From positions 3,906,001 through 3,970,000 of the forward strand of contig NZ_CP048882.1 in assembly GCF_015910445.1 (NCBI RefSeq): DNA of 64,000 bases. Reading direction: 5' to 3'. Below are positions 48,674 through 58,216 of the stretch, in pieces (position 1 is the stretch's first letter; each line of letters opens with the position of its first letter). The notes under the pieces are model-generated. The model was not told the DNA's origin. It saw only the letters and a program-made list of their open reading frames with translations, and ran no database searches. The DNA is from Streptomyces bathyalis. Its GTDB lineage: Bacteria > Actinomycetota > Actinomycetes > Streptomycetales > Streptomycetaceae. Both the position numbers and the translations under genes were made by a program.

Positions 48674-50221
48674 TCAGGCTCCCTCGTCGGCCTTCACAGC
48701 CGTCGCACCTTGCTGCTGCACGGCGGCTTCATCGGCGGACGGGACCGGGACCGCGTCGTCGCTTCCCTGGTCCTCGGTACCGTGCTCCTCGGTGCCGGCG
48801 CCCGGGGCCCGGTTCGGCAGCTTCGCCGCGACGACGACCGTCACCAGGGCGAGAGCGGCCGCGACGCCGAAGGCCAGCTTCATCCCGCCCACCTGCGCGG
48901 GCACGGCGGCGACGCCGTCGGCGACCAGTTGACTGGCGCGCGCGGACATCACGGTCACCACAAGCGCGGTCCCGAACGCTGCCGCGACCTGCTGCAACGT
49001 CCCGAGCATGGAGCTGCCGTGCGAGTACAGGTGCGGGGGAAGCCCGCCCAGGCCCAGCGTGAAGACCGGGGTGAACGTCGCCGCCAGGCTGACCATCAGC
49101 AGTGCGTGCAACCCCAGCACCTGCCAGTACGGCATCGTCATGGAGACCTGGGTGAGGCCGCCGAGGGCGAGCAGCGTGGCGATCGAGCCGGGCAGCACCA
49201 GTGGCCGGCTGCCGAAACGGTCGAAGAGCTTTCCGACGGTCGGTCCCAGCAGGCCCATGGCCAGCCCGCCCGGCATGACCAGCATGCCGGTCTCCAGCGG
49301 GCTGAGCCCGCGCAGGTTCTGCAGGTACAGCGGCAGCAGAATCATCGATCCGAGCATCGCCAGGAACCCGACGGACATCAGGATCAAGGACAGGGTGTAG
49401 GTGCGGTGCCTGAGGATGCGCAGGTCCATCAGAGGCGCACCGGTGCGTTGCAGCTTGAGCTGGCGGATCACGAAGACGGCGATCGTCGCGACCCCGGCGC
49501 TGACGATCCCGATGCCGAGCCCGACCCGGCCGTCGCTGTCGCCGAAGAGGCTCAGGCCGTACACCAGGCCCCCGAAGCCGAGTGCCGCCACGCCCACGCT
49601 GGGCCAGTCGATGGAGCTCGTCTGCGGGTCGCTTATGTTGTCCAGCTTGCGCAGCCCGAAGAAGGTCACCAGAGCCGCGATCGGCAGGACGACCACGAAC
49701 AGCAGTCGCCAGGAGCCGAGTTGCAGGATCAGCCCGGACACGGCAGGTCCGAGCGCGGGCGCCACCGAGATCGCCAGGGTGACGTTGCCCATCACCCGGC
49801 CGCGGTCATGCTCGGGCACCACGGTCATCAACGTGGTCATCAGCAGGGGCAACATCACGGCTGTGCCCGCGGCCTGCACGATCCGGCCCAGCAGCAGCAC
49901 TGCGAAGGACGGCGCGACGGCTGACAGGGCGGTACCCGCGAGGAATACGCCCATCGCTATCGCATAGGCCTGGCGAGTGGTGACCCGCTGCAGGAACCAG
50001 CCTGTGATCGGAATCACGGCGGCCATGGTGAGCATGAACGCGGTGGATACCCACTGCGCCGCCTGCTCGGTGACGCGCAAGGAGTCCATCAGCCGCGGAA
50101 TGGCGTTGATCATGATGGTCTCGTTGAGGATCACCACGAACGTGGCCAGTACGAGCAGCCGCACCACCGTCGGTGTGCGGCCGGCCCGCACGGCCGGTCT
50201 TTCCTGGATCGCAGCTGACAT
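48674..50221 (-). CDS. DHA2-family MFS multidrug exporter
   Basis: A 515-residue membrane protein with about 14 helices. Characteristic motifs are LNETIMINAIPRLMDSLRVT, the antiporter motif AISVAPALGPAVSGLILQLG, and GRIVQAAGTAVMLPLLMTTL. The final 50 residues are an acidic, Ala/Glu-rich cytoplasmic tail. DHA2 proteins export drugs or toxic metabolites with protons. The substrate is not known. It is followed 24 bp later by a HIT-like gene on the same strand. No regulator is adjacent. The ATG at 50221 lies a few bases after GGAGCACC-like sequence on the minus strand. Confidence 0.85.
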   Translation of the reverse strand: MSAAIQERPAVRAGRTPTVVRLLVLATFVVILNETIMINAIPRLMDSLRVTEQAAQWVSTAFMLTMAAVIPITGWFLQRVTTRQAYAIAMGVFLAGTALSAVAPSFAVLLLGRIVQAAGTAVMLPLLMTTLMTVVPEHDRGRVMGNVTLAISVAPALGPAVSGLILQLGSWRLLFVVVLPIAALVTFFGLRKLDNISDPQTSSIDWPSVGVAALGFGGLVYGLSLFGDSDGRVGLGIGIVSAGVATIAVFVIRQLKLQRTGAPLMDLRILRHRTYTLSLILMSVGFLAMLGSMILLPLYLQNLRGLSPLETGMLVMPGGLAMGLLGPTVGKLFDRFGSRPLVLPGSIATLLALGGLTQVSMTMPYWQVLGLHALLMVSLAATFTPVFTLGLGGLPPHLYSHGSSMLGTLQQVAAAFGTALVVTVMSARASQLVADGVAAVPAQVGGMKLAFGVAAALALVTVVVAAKLPNRAPGAGTEEHGTEDQGSDDAVPVPSADEAAVQQQGATAVKADEGA

Positions 50222-50625
50222 GGGAGCACCTCGTCGTGGTTCAGGTCACAGTCGTTCCGCGGCCGAGCGCCGTCGGTTCGAAAGTGGGTGTGGGCACCGG
50301 TGAAGACCGGCATGCCTGGCAGAACTCATCGGTCGGCCTGAGTGTTCCGCATCGCTGCGCAGATCTCCTCCGAATTCTCGTCCGCTCGACGAAGCGAGAG
50401 CCACGTCCAAGCGCCACGTGCTGTCTGTGCCCGCCGGGGCACCGCCGCTGTCGGAAGCTGCCGGCGTCGCAACGGGCGCCAAGGACGGCCGAGTTGGCGA
50501 GAGAGCCAACTGGACGGCTCCGGTGGTGGACGGTGCCGTGCGCATCAGGGCGGAAAGTCCCAGCCCTGCACGGCAGCCCGGTGGACAAGCACCTGCCTGT
50601 TTGCCTGAGCGCTTAGCCTGCCCGC
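50222..50625. other. 404-bp divergent promoter region, no gene recognised
   Basis: This lies between the divergent DHA2 exporter and the epimerase-like gene. Frames across it lack ribosome sites and family motifs. It should contain both promoters, but no clear palindrome or -10/-35 pair could be chosen. Confidence 0.4.
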
Positions 50626-51444
50626 ATGCGCGTGTGGGTGAGCGGGGCGCGTGGCAGGCTCGGTGCCGAGGTGTGCCGGCAGCTGGCAGCCGCAGGTCAT
50701 GACGTCGTCGAGGCCGATGTCGCGGGTGACGCGGACGGCTCGGTGGATCTGTTGGACCGGCACGCGGTGGCCCGGTCCCTGGAGTCGGCCGACGCGATCA
50801 TCCACTGCGCCGGGATCCCGAGCCCGGAAGGGGTCGCGCCTGCGGAGCTGGTGCACGCCAACACGATGTCCACGTTCAATGCGTTGGAGGAAGGGTGGAC
50901 CGCCGGGGTCCGCACGGCGGTCCTGGCATCGAGCGGGTCGATCCACGGGACGGCGTGGTCACCGGAGCCGCTGACGCATCCCTACGTCCCCGTGGACGAG
51001 GACAGTCCCCTGCAGTACGTCGACCCCTACGCGTTGACCAAGGACTTCATGGAACGGATGGGTCAGATGTACGCCCGCCGCGGCATGACCGTGACCGCTC
51101 TGCGCTTCCACTGGATCCTCACCCCTGACGAGGTGAGCCGGCTCATCGACGGCATCTCGGAGGAGGAGGGAGTGCGGACTCTCTGGGGCTACGTCGACCT
51201 TGAGGACGCTGCCCGTGCCTGCCTGCTCGCCCTGGAGCCACGGGACGGGTACGACGCGTACCAGACCCTGCTCATCACCGCTGACGACACCCTCGTCACG
51301 CGTCCGACCGGGCAACTCCTCGCCGAGCACTGCCCCGACACCGAGCTGCGGGCTCCCCTCAGCGGGCACGCTGGAGGCTTCGACTGCTCTCGCGCCCGAC
51401 GTGTGATCGGTTGGTCGCCACGCTCGCGTCGGCGGGACACATAG
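50626..51444 (+). CDS. NAD(P)-dependent epimerase/dehydratase (extended SDR)
   Basis: A 272-residue cytoplasmic enzyme. The cofactor motif is VSGARGRLGAEVCRQLAAAG (GxxGxxG), an acidic end of strand two in DVVEADVAGD, AIIHCAGIPSP as the NAD-side motif, and the catalytic YALTKDF (YxxxK) after VLASSGSIHG, which supplies the Ser. It resembles sugar-nucleotide epimerase-like oxidoreductases. No sugar-biosynthesis genes adjoin, so the substrate is unknown. The C-terminus ends RRVIGWSPRSRRR, the usual last SDR element. Confidence 0.85.
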   Translation: MRVWVSGARGRLGAEVCRQLAAAGHDVVEADVAGDADGSVDLLDRHAVARSLESADAIIHCAGIPSPEGVAPAELVHANTMSTFNALEEGWTAGVRTAVLASSGSIHGTAWSPEPLTHPYVPVDEDSPLQYVDPYALTKDFMERMGQMYARRGMTVTALRFHWILTPDEVSRLIDGISEEEGVRTLWGYVDLEDAARACLLALEPRDGYDAYQTLLITADDTLVTRPTGQLLAEHCPDTELRAPLSGHAGGFDCSRARRVIGWSPRSRRRDT

Positions 51445-51787
51445 TGGGACGGCGGCCCGCCTGTTCAGCGTTCAGACTCCGCTCATGGCCCCGGAGCCGG
51501 GCTTGGGGAGAGCCCGGTCGCGCTGCCCATCCGGGGCATTCCAAGGGCCCGCGCGGGTGATAGTTCAGATTTTCTGATATCGAATACACCGCCTACGGAA
51601 TTTGTCAAACCGGAAACAGGCTGCCGCACCCAATCGGTTGGGGGTTGCCAACCAATCCCGAGTCACTCCCAAAGACCGTTCGCCGGGGGATCTCATGCAT
51701 GAGGTCCGTGCTGAAGCGGCGGCCTGGAAGTAAGCACCCTCGCCTTTTCTGGGTGACATTCGCACTCAATAGAGCAGGAGCGCAGGA
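51445..51787. other. 343-bp intergenic region with an AT-rich patch
   Basis: About 51555-51620 is unusually AT-rich (for example TCAGATTTTCTGATATCG, with TCAGA/TCTGA as a small palindrome). It probably holds the promoter of the secreted-protein gene at 51788. No gene or RNA could be recognised. Confidence 0.45.
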
Positions 51788-52387
51788 ATGGGATTCGACG
51801 TCAGGACTCCACGACGCTTCAATGGCCGGTCCAAGAGCACCATTTGGGCCGCAAGAGGTGTTTCGGCAGTGGCCGGAACCCTGATCACCGGCCTTCTCAT
51901 CGCTTCGCCCGCGGCCGCCCAGGGAAGCACTCCCGCCGACCCCGCTGCGGGCTCGGTGAAATCCGCCCCGGTGAAGCCGGTCCCGCCGAACTCGGCGAAC
52001 TCGAAGACCTCGAAGGTCGCGAAGACGCCCGCCAAGGGACTCAGTGGGCACGAGAAGAGGCAGCACCAGAAGGTCGTGCGGGCTGTCGTGCGGGAAGACG
52101 CGAGCCTCGTAAGGGGCCAGAGCTTCGGTGCCGCCTCGTCCTCCAGGGTCAGTTCGCTCATCGGCACCTACCAGGTCTGCTTCAAGGTGCCGGTCACCAA
52201 CGGCACCTACACCGCAAGCATCGGGCTTCCCGGCAACTCAGGGGACTCGGACCCCGGTGAGATCACCGTCGTGGGCCGTGCCGACACCAGGAACTGTCTG
52301 TTCATCCAGACGTACAACTCGGCCGGAGCGCTGGCGGACCGCGGCTTCCACGTGGTCGTGGCGTACTCCCACGACCGGCGACGGTAA
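51788..52387 (+). CDS. Unrecognised secreted or anchored protein
   Basis: A 199-residue protein with a basic N-terminus, a hydrophobic signal segment (about 20-45, ending SPAAAQG), a Pro/Lys/Ser-rich linker (46-90) and a C-terminal domain of about 100 residues with alternating strands (IGTYQVCFKVPVTNGTYTAS, PGEITVVGRADTRNCLFIQT, GFHVVVAYSH). Two Cys in that domain could form a disulfide. It looks like a small Ig-like or sandwich domain, but I recognise no family. AGGA precedes the ATG, and a perfect terminator follows 50 bp after the stop. Confidence 0.65.
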   Translation: MGFDVRTPRRFNGRSKSTIWAARGVSAVAGTLITGLLIASPAAAQGSTPADPAAGSVKSAPVKPVPPNSANSKTSKVAKTPAKGLSGHEKRQHQKVVRAVVREDASLVRGQSFGAASSSRVSSLIGTYQVCFKVPVTNGTYTASIGLPGNSGDSDPGEITVVGRADTRNCLFIQTYNSAGALADRGFHVVVAYSHDRRR

Positions 52388-52438
52388 ACGGTCGATCACG
52401 GGAAACCGGCTGTGGTCATATCGAGCCACCGCAACAGC

Positions 52439-52472
52439 AAAAACGGCCCCCGTCGCCAAGGGGGCCGTTTTT
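52439..52472. terminator. Strong bidirectional intrinsic terminator
   Basis: AAAAACGGCCCCC (52439-52451) and GGGGGCCGTTTTT (52460-52472) are perfect 13-bp arms around eight bases. It has T-runs in both directions, so it can stop transcripts from either side. It ends the secreted-protein gene. Confidence 0.95.
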
Positions 52473-52649
52473 GGCTTCCGGGACGAAGCCCCGCGTTCTC
52501 CGTGGTGTCGGACGGTTTCCCGTTCCGGCCTCTCCGACCGACGCCTGCGGTCGCTTGTATTCCTCGTTCGGGTGCGCACCTCATGCAGGCTTCAGTTCCG
52601 ATGGCCAGGATTGTCCTCGTGATGTGTTCCCTCGCGAAAGGGAAAGTAC

Positions 52650-52943
52650 ATGCCGAAGTTTGTCACCTTGCTGAACTGGACCGATCAAGGGATCGAAAAT
52701 TACAAGGACACCGCGAAGAGGGCGGAGGCCTTCGGCGCAGCAGCACAGAAGCTCGGGGCAAGGCTCCTGGACATCTACTGGACCGTCGGCCCCTACGACC
52801 TCGTGGCCGTCGTCGAGGCCCCCGACGACGAAACCGCCACCGCGTTGCTCCTCCAGCTCGGCGGAGTGGGCAACGTCCGTACGACGACGTTGCGGGCCTT
52901 TGGCAGTGAGGAAATGGAAAGCATCATCGGCAAGGTCGGCTGA
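52650..52943 (+). CDS. GYD-domain protein
   Basis: A 97-residue protein: PKFVTLLNWTDQGIENYKDT, LDIYWTVGPYDLVAVVEAPD and LRAFGSEEMESIIGKVG. It matches the GYD family, where the motif reads GPYD here in place of GxYD. It is a small dimeric alpha/beta fold related to ABM proteins. The function is unknown. AAAGGGAAAG precedes the ATG. It stands alone, converging on the acyl-CoA ligase operon. Confidence 0.85.
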   Translation: MPKFVTLLNWTDQGIENYKDTAKRAEAFGAAAQKLGARLLDIYWTVGPYDLVAVVEAPDDETATALLLQLGGVGNVRTTTLRAFGSEEMESIIGKVG

Positions 52944-53013
52944 CGACCCCTGAGGGAACCGCGCCAGCCGGTCAGCGGGCTGTCCCGGGTGCCGTCCAGG
53001 GGACTGCAGCCGG

Positions 53014-54513
53014 TCAGCCGGCTGCCCCGGGGTCGGCCAGGCGCTCGGCCCGCAGCGCGGAGCGCCTCAACTTGCCTGCCGCGCTGCGCAGTGGGGTGTC
53101 CACGAGCTCGACCGACCTGGGCCGCTTGTGGGGCGACAGCCTCTTCGCGACGAATGAGTCGATCTCCTCGGCCGTGGTCGTGCCGCCCTGTTCGATCTGC
53201 ACGATGGCGTGGATCCGGTTCCCACGGTCGGCGTCCGGCAGCCCGATGACCGCACTGGACAGGACGCCAGGGTGCTCGGCGAGCGCGCTCTCGATCTCGG
53301 CGGGATAGACGTTGACGCCGCCGACCAGCAGCATGTCCGAGCGTCGGTCGTGCAGATAGAGGTAGCCGTCCTCGTCGAACTCACCGATGTCGCCGAGGGT
53401 CGACCACCCGTCGATCTCCTTCAGTTCCGCTCCGATGTAGCGGAACGTGGGCGGGTTGCCGGGAACGACCCGCATGAAGACCTCACCGGTGACTCCCGGC
53501 TCGGTCACGGGCGTGCCGTCGAGTGCCACGATCTTGATTTCGCCCCAGGTCACGCTGCCCACCGAGCCGCGGTGCCGCAGCCATTCCTTGCCCGAGATGG
53601 TGCACCCCGCCTGGGCCTCGGTTCCGGCGTAGAGCTCCCAGATCTTCTCCGCCCCCAGCCAGTCGATCCACGCCTGCTTGATCGCGGGCGGACACGGTTC
53701 CGCGCAGTGCCACACCGACACCAGCGAGGAGAGGTCGTAGCGTTCGCGGGTCTGCTCGGGCAGCGCCAGGATGCGTCGCATCATGGTCGGCACCAGGTAC
53801 ACCCAGGTGATCGCGTGCCGGTCGATCTCGGCCAGCACCCGCTCGGCGTCGAACTTGCCCAGGAGGGTGACTGTGCCGCCGTTGAACAGGGTCGTCATGG
53901 TCGTCGAGAAGGGCGCGTTGTGGTGGACCGGCGCCGTGATGAGTGCCTGCTCACCGCTCCTCAAGCCCCAGGCCTCCGTATCGAAGGCGTTGAAGGTGCC
54001 CGGCGACCCCGAGAGGATGATCTTCGGCCTGCCGGTGGATCCTCCCGAGGTCGGCGCCTTCCATGACGGGCCGATCTCCGTCGCGAACTCGGCGTCCCCA
54101 CCGCCGGCTTGGCGCAGCTTCGCGACGGTCGTGGACCGGAATCGACCGTCGCCCAGGGGCACGCCGTCCTCGAGGCCGACGACGGCCGCAGGGTCGGACA
54201 GCTCCAGGATCGCCTGCTCCTCAGCGGGTGCGAGTGCGGTCGAGAGCGGCTGCGGGAGGGCGCCGATCTTGAGACAGGCGAAGGCCGCCACCACGACGTC
54301 CGGGCCGTTCGGCAACATCAGGGCGACGATGCGTCCCTGCTCGACACCGGACAGCTTGAGGCCGTGCGCGACGGAATTGCTCGCCCGGTGAAGCTGTCCC
54401 CAGGTCAGCTCCTCGTCGTCCGCGCGCACCGCGACGTCGTCCGGACGCTCCGCCGCATACGCCTCGGGGATGTCACCGAGTGGGAAACCAACTTCCGGAG
54501 TGAACATGTGCAA
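53014..54513 (-). CDS. Acyl-CoA synthetase (AMP-forming ligase)
   Basis: A 499-residue enzyme. ANL-superfamily motifs: P-loop region PTSGGSTGRPKIILSG, the A5-like ELYAGTEAQAG, then WSTLGDIGEFDEDGYLYLHD (A7), RRSDMLLVGGVNVYPAEIES (A8) and the C-terminal RSAAGKLRRSAL with the catalytic Lys. It resembles the branch with bile-acid and aromatic-acid CoA ligases. It should activate an imported carboxylic acid. It follows the MHS transporter gene by 38 bp on the same strand, and both lie opposite a GAF-PucR regulator, so it is probably the first enzyme of an uptake and degradation route. Confidence 0.85.
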   Translation of the reverse strand: MHMFTPEVGFPLGDIPEAYAAERPDDVAVRADDEELTWGQLHRASNSVAHGLKLSGVEQGRIVALMLPNGPDVVVAAFACLKIGALPQPLSTALAPAEEQAILELSDPAAVVGLEDGVPLGDGRFRSTTVAKLRQAGGGDAEFATEIGPSWKAPTSGGSTGRPKIILSGSPGTFNAFDTEAWGLRSGEQALITAPVHHNAPFSTTMTTLFNGGTVTLLGKFDAERVLAEIDRHAITWVYLVPTMMRRILALPEQTRERYDLSSLVSVWHCAEPCPPAIKQAWIDWLGAEKIWELYAGTEAQAGCTISGKEWLRHRGSVGSVTWGEIKIVALDGTPVTEPGVTGEVFMRVVPGNPPTFRYIGAELKEIDGWSTLGDIGEFDEDGYLYLHDRRSDMLLVGGVNVYPAEIESALAEHPGVLSSAVIGLPDADRGNRIHAIVQIEQGGTTTAEEIDSFVAKRLSPHKRPRSVELVDTPLRSAAGKLRRSALRAERLADPGAAG

Positions 54514-54551
54514 TCCCTCTTCATCGTTCGTGGTGTGGGCCGGCCGACCGG

Positions 54552-55937
54552 TCAGCTGTAGAGGTGTGCTCCGGGAAGGGCGTCGGGGTCCCGGCGCACC
54601 TCCAGCGGGTTCGTCTCGGGCAGGAACCAGGCGCTGGCGAAGGTGATGAGGCCCATGAGAGCGATGTAGACCGCGACCAGGGTGGTCGTCCCCGTCTCCG
54701 CGATGACGGCGGTCATCAGGATCGGTGTGCCGCCGCTGACGACGATGGCGGAGAGCTGGTAGGCGAGAGAGGCGCCGGAGTACCGGACGTTCGGCGCGAA
54801 GAGCTCACCGAGGAAGGCGGCCGCCGGGCCGTACGTCAGTCCCTGGAAGAGGAATCCGACGGCGACCGCGACGAAGATCAATGGTGCCGATTTCGTCCCC
54901 ACCAGCGCGAAGTAGGGGAAGGCCCAGGCCGCTACGCCGAGCCCGCCCACGAGGATCAGGATCCGTCGCCCGAACTTGTCCGACAGATGTCCCGCGACGG
55001 GGAGGACCACCGTCATCAGCGCGGAGCTCAGCAGCGTGACCGTCAGCAGCGAGTTCCGCTCCATGTGGAGCGTGGTCGTGCCGTAGCTCAGCAGGCCGGT
55101 GATGCTGACGTAGAAGAGGCTGTTCGTGGCGGAAAGAGTGCCGCAGCCGAGGAGGATGCGGCCCCAGTTCCGGCGTACGGCCTCGTTCAGGGGCGCCCGT
55201 ACCACGGTCGCCTGCTGCTTCCGCGCGGCCTCTTCCTGCAGCTTCCGGAAGTCGGGGGTGTCCTCGACCTTCGTCTGAATGTAGAGAACGACGGGGAACA
55301 TCACGGCGCTGAGCAGGAACGGGATGCGCCAGCCCCAGCTCAGGAAGGCATCGCTCGGCAACAGGGTGCTGGCCGCGATGAGGACCAGGTTGGCGATGAT
55401 GACCGCGACCGGGACGCTCGTCTGGCCGAACGTGCCCGCGAACCCGCGACGCTTCGCGGACGCCGACTCCGTGAGGAGAAGCGCGATTCCGCCCCACTGG
55501 CCGCCCGCCGCGATCCCCTGGAGGAAGCGCAGCACCACCAGCAGGGTCGGAGCGAGTATGCCGACGGTCGCGGCGCTCGGCAGGCAGCCGATGAGGAAGG
55601 TCGCGGCCGTCATTCCGACGAGGCAGACCACGACCGTGGGCTTACGGCCGTACTTGTCGCCGAAGTGGCCCGCGAGGACCCCGCCGAGGGGCCGGGCCAC
55701 GAAACCGGCCCAGAACGTGCTGAAGGACAGCAAGGTGCCCATGAGGGGGGACGAGTCGGGAAAGAAGACGTGCGGGAAGGCCAGCGCCGCCGCCATGCCG
55801 TACAGGAAGAAGTCGTACCACTCGATCGAGCTGCCGATCAGCCCGGCCGCGAGGAGCTTCCGGGAGGAGCGGCGCTCGGCCGCCGGGGCGGGAGCAGAGC
55901 CGCCGCCGTCGACGTGCGCTTGCGCGGATGAAGTCAT
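54552..55937 (-). CDS. MHS-family (metabolite:H+ symporter) MFS transporter
   Basis: A 461-residue membrane protein with about 12 helices. Diagnostic segments are LIGSSIEWYDFFLYGMAAAL at the first helix, ARPLGGVLAGHFGDKYGRKP (the MFS loop motif), FLQGIAAGGQWGGIALLLTE, and LGELFAPNVRYSGASLAYQL. MHS carriers import carboxylates such as shikimate, benzoate or ketoglutarate with protons. It is followed at 38 bp by an acyl-CoA ligase gene and is divergent from the GAF-PucR regulator. Together these suggest uptake and CoA activation of an aromatic or other carboxylic acid. Confidence 0.85.
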   Translation of the reverse strand: MTSSAQAHVDGGGSAPAPAAERRSSRKLLAAGLIGSSIEWYDFFLYGMAAALAFPHVFFPDSSPLMGTLLSFSTFWAGFVARPLGGVLAGHFGDKYGRKPTVVVCLVGMTAATFLIGCLPSAATVGILAPTLLVVLRFLQGIAAGGQWGGIALLLTESASAKRRGFAGTFGQTSVPVAVIIANLVLIAASTLLPSDAFLSWGWRIPFLLSAVMFPVVLYIQTKVEDTPDFRKLQEEAARKQQATVVRAPLNEAVRRNWGRILLGCGTLSATNSLFYVSITGLLSYGTTTLHMERNSLLTVTLLSSALMTVVLPVAGHLSDKFGRRILILVGGLGVAAWAFPYFALVGTKSAPLIFVAVAVGFLFQGLTYGPAAAFLGELFAPNVRYSGASLAYQLSAIVVSGGTPILMTAVIAETGTTTLVAVYIALMGLITFASAWFLPETNPLEVRRDPDALPGAHLYS

Positions 55938-56215
55938 GCGGTGTCCCTAGGAGTTGGGGAGGAGTTGATGGGCGCGGACGTCGGCCGGCCGGCCTCTTCG
56001 GGTTTGCGGCGGCCGTTACGGGCGGAGCGGACGTGGGATCGCCAGGGGTCCACTCGCGGCACCGGTGACAATCGCGACCTCGCCGCGGGGAGCGAACTCC
56101 ACCTGGCCCGCCTCTCCCTCGTACGTCGTCACTGCCCGTGTGACAGGCGACTGCGACGCGCATCACGACCGTGTGGCGTGGGGCGAGACTAGAGCCGCTC
56201 AAGCTCTCCATGAGA

Positions 56216-56263
56216 TGGAAAATGGATACACTCCTGGCGACCCCAAGGTGTATGAAAATTCCA
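56216..56263. promoter_or_regulatory. Dyad operator between the catabolic operon and its regulator
   Basis: TGGAAAATGGATACAC (56216-56231) faces GTGTATGAAAATTCCA (56248-56263). The right arm's reverse complement is TGGAATTTTCATACAC, so 12 of 16 positions match, with TGGAA and ATACAC exact. The 16-bp centre lies just before the regulator's ribosome site. It is a good candidate operator for the GAF-PucR regulator. Confidence 0.6.
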
Positions 56264-56288
56264 CCCCAGTCCCTCATGGGGGGTATCG

Positions 56289-58103
56289 ATGGCAGGCATG
56301 GAATCCGGCACGCACGGCGCCACTGACAACGACGAGCTGGCTTCCTACCGGCTGCGGCGCGAGCGCGAGCTCAGCAGCCTGTACGCCACGGCTCGCTCGC
56401 TGGCCGCCCTCGGCGAGGTCGACGAGGTCCTCCCGTCGATCGTCAGACACGCTCACGAGTTGATCGGCAGCGACTTCGCCTACCTGTCACTCCTGGACGC
56501 GGAGGGCAACCTCACCCTCCGAGCGTCGGCAGGCACCATCTCGCCGGAGTTCTCATCGGCGCGCATGCCTCCGGGGGCCGGTCTGGGCGGGCGCGTGATC
56601 GAGTCCAAGGCCCCCTTCTGGGTCAGCAACTACCGCGAGGCCCGTACCCTCCGCCACAACTCCACGTTCGACCAGCTCGTGGCGGGCGAGGGGCTCATGG
56701 CGCTGCTCGGCGTACCGCTTCTGGTGGGCGAGCGCGCGGTGGGGGCCCTCTTCGCAGCCGACCGCACCGAACGGCCCTTCGAGAACGACGAGGTCGCCCT
56801 GTTCAGCGCCTTCGCCGACCACGCGGCTATCGCCCTCAACAACGCGAGGCTCTACGAGGAGAGCCGTATCTCGGTGCAGCGGCTCCAGGAGGCGAATCGC
56901 ACGATCGAGGACCAGGTGACCACGATGGAGCGTGCGGCGGCCGTTCACGAGGCACTCACTCACGTGGTGCTGACGGGCGGCGGGCCCGGGGACCTCGCGC
57001 AGGTTCTCGTCGAGCACCTGCAGGGCATGGTGACCGTCCTGGACCGGGACGACAGAGTCGTCGCCAGCCGCTCCTCCGGAGGAGCCGTGGTCGGGACCGG
57101 CCGGGAACCGGCTCCGGAACTGCTCGAGGCGGCGCGCAGGACCGGGCGGTGCGCCACCGCGGAGGGCGACGACGGGGCCGTCCGCAGCGTGGCGGTCATC
57201 CAGGCCGGCGGCAGCCACCTCGGTTCGCTGTCCCTGACGCGTCCTGCCGCACCGGAGCCGCCGGACATCCGCATGCTCGAACGCTCGGCCCAGATCATGG
57301 GGTTGTTGATCCTCATGCGCGATGCCCGCGTCGAAGCGGAGGAGCGGGTCCGTGGCGAGTTGCTCATGGAACTGCTGTCACGCCAGCCGCTCCACCCTGC
57401 TCAGCGCGACAGGGCGATCGCCCGCGGGGTCGAGGTCGATCACCTCGATGTCCTCGTCGTGGCCGACTGCCCCGGGAAGTCCACGAGCGACGTCGTGCGG
57501 CAGCTGAACGCCGTCTCGCCCGAGTGGTCCGGGCTGGCGGGCGAGTATCTGGGCCGGGCCACGATGCTGTTGCGCGCCGACGACGTGGACGACGTGGCGA
57601 ACGCGATCCACGACCGACTGCGGCACACGCTCGGCGCGCCGGTACTCGTGGTCGCCGATCGCATCCAGGGACAGGAGCGGTCCCGCTCGTTCACGCTGGC
57701 ACAGCGCTGCCTCGAGGTGATGCGCTCCCTGGGAGAGACCGACCGCGGCTCGACCACCCAGCAGCACGCGATGTACGCACTCGTCTTCGACCCTGAACGC
57801 TCGCACGACCTGGACCGGTTCCTCACCGACTCCCTCGGGCCGCTCCTGGAGTACGACCAGCGGCGCTCGACCGACCTGGTCACCACGACGGCCGCCTACT
57901 TCGCCAACTCCGGGAACCTGAGCCGGACCGCGCGCTCCCTGCACGTCCACATGAACACCTTGCTCAAGCGCCTGGACCGGATCGGGGCCCTGCTCGGCGA
58001 CGACTGGCGCGCCCCGGACTCCGCGCTGCGTCTCCACCTGGCGGTCCGCCTACGTGAACTGCGGGTGGCGTTCGAAGGGGGCAGCTCAGGCGCCGAGGGT
58101 TGA
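56289..58103 (+). CDS. GAF-PucR/CdaR-type transcriptional regulator
   Basis: A 604-residue regulator. The N-terminal GAF domain (about 38-190) contains YLSLLDAEGNLTLRASAG and LMALLGVPLLVGERAVGALF. A helix (about 190-225) links it to a middle region (about 235-500) with DVLVVADCPG and a CdaR-like dimerisation pattern. The C-terminal HTH_30 (about 530-595) is YFANSGNLSRTARSLHVHMN followed by TLLKRLDRI, the PucR-type DNA-binding domain. GGGGGG precedes the ATG. It is divergent from the MHS transporter and CoA ligase, and is probably their ligand-controlled activator or repressor. Confidence 0.85.
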   Translation: MAGMESGTHGATDNDELASYRLRRERELSSLYATARSLAALGEVDEVLPSIVRHAHELIGSDFAYLSLLDAEGNLTLRASAGTISPEFSSARMPPGAGLGGRVIESKAPFWVSNYREARTLRHNSTFDQLVAGEGLMALLGVPLLVGERAVGALFAADRTERPFENDEVALFSAFADHAAIALNNARLYEESRISVQRLQEANRTIEDQVTTMERAAAVHEALTHVVLTGGGPGDLAQVLVEHLQGMVTVLDRDDRVVASRSSGGAVVGTGREPAPELLEAARRTGRCATAEGDDGAVRSVAVIQAGGSHLGSLSLTRPAAPEPPDIRMLERSAQIMGLLILMRDARVEAEERVRGELLMELLSRQPLHPAQRDRAIARGVEVDHLDVLVVADCPGKSTSDVVRQLNAVSPEWSGLAGEYLGRATMLLRADDVDDVANAIHDRLRHTLGAPVLVVADRIQGQERSRSFTLAQRCLEVMRSLGETDRGSTTQQHAMYALVFDPERSHDLDRFLTDSLGPLLEYDQRRSTDLVTTTAAYFANSGNLSRTARSLHVHMNTLLKRLDRIGALLGDDWRAPDSALRLHLAVRLRELRVAFEGGSSGAEG

Positions 58104-58216
58104 GTCGAGGCGGGTGCGCGAAGCCTTCGGATTCGCCGCCGCCGGCGTCCCGAGTGACCTGGAAGTGGCCGGCGCTGTCGGCACCTTGGCGGGACCGGAC
58201 CGTCCACGGCCAGAGG

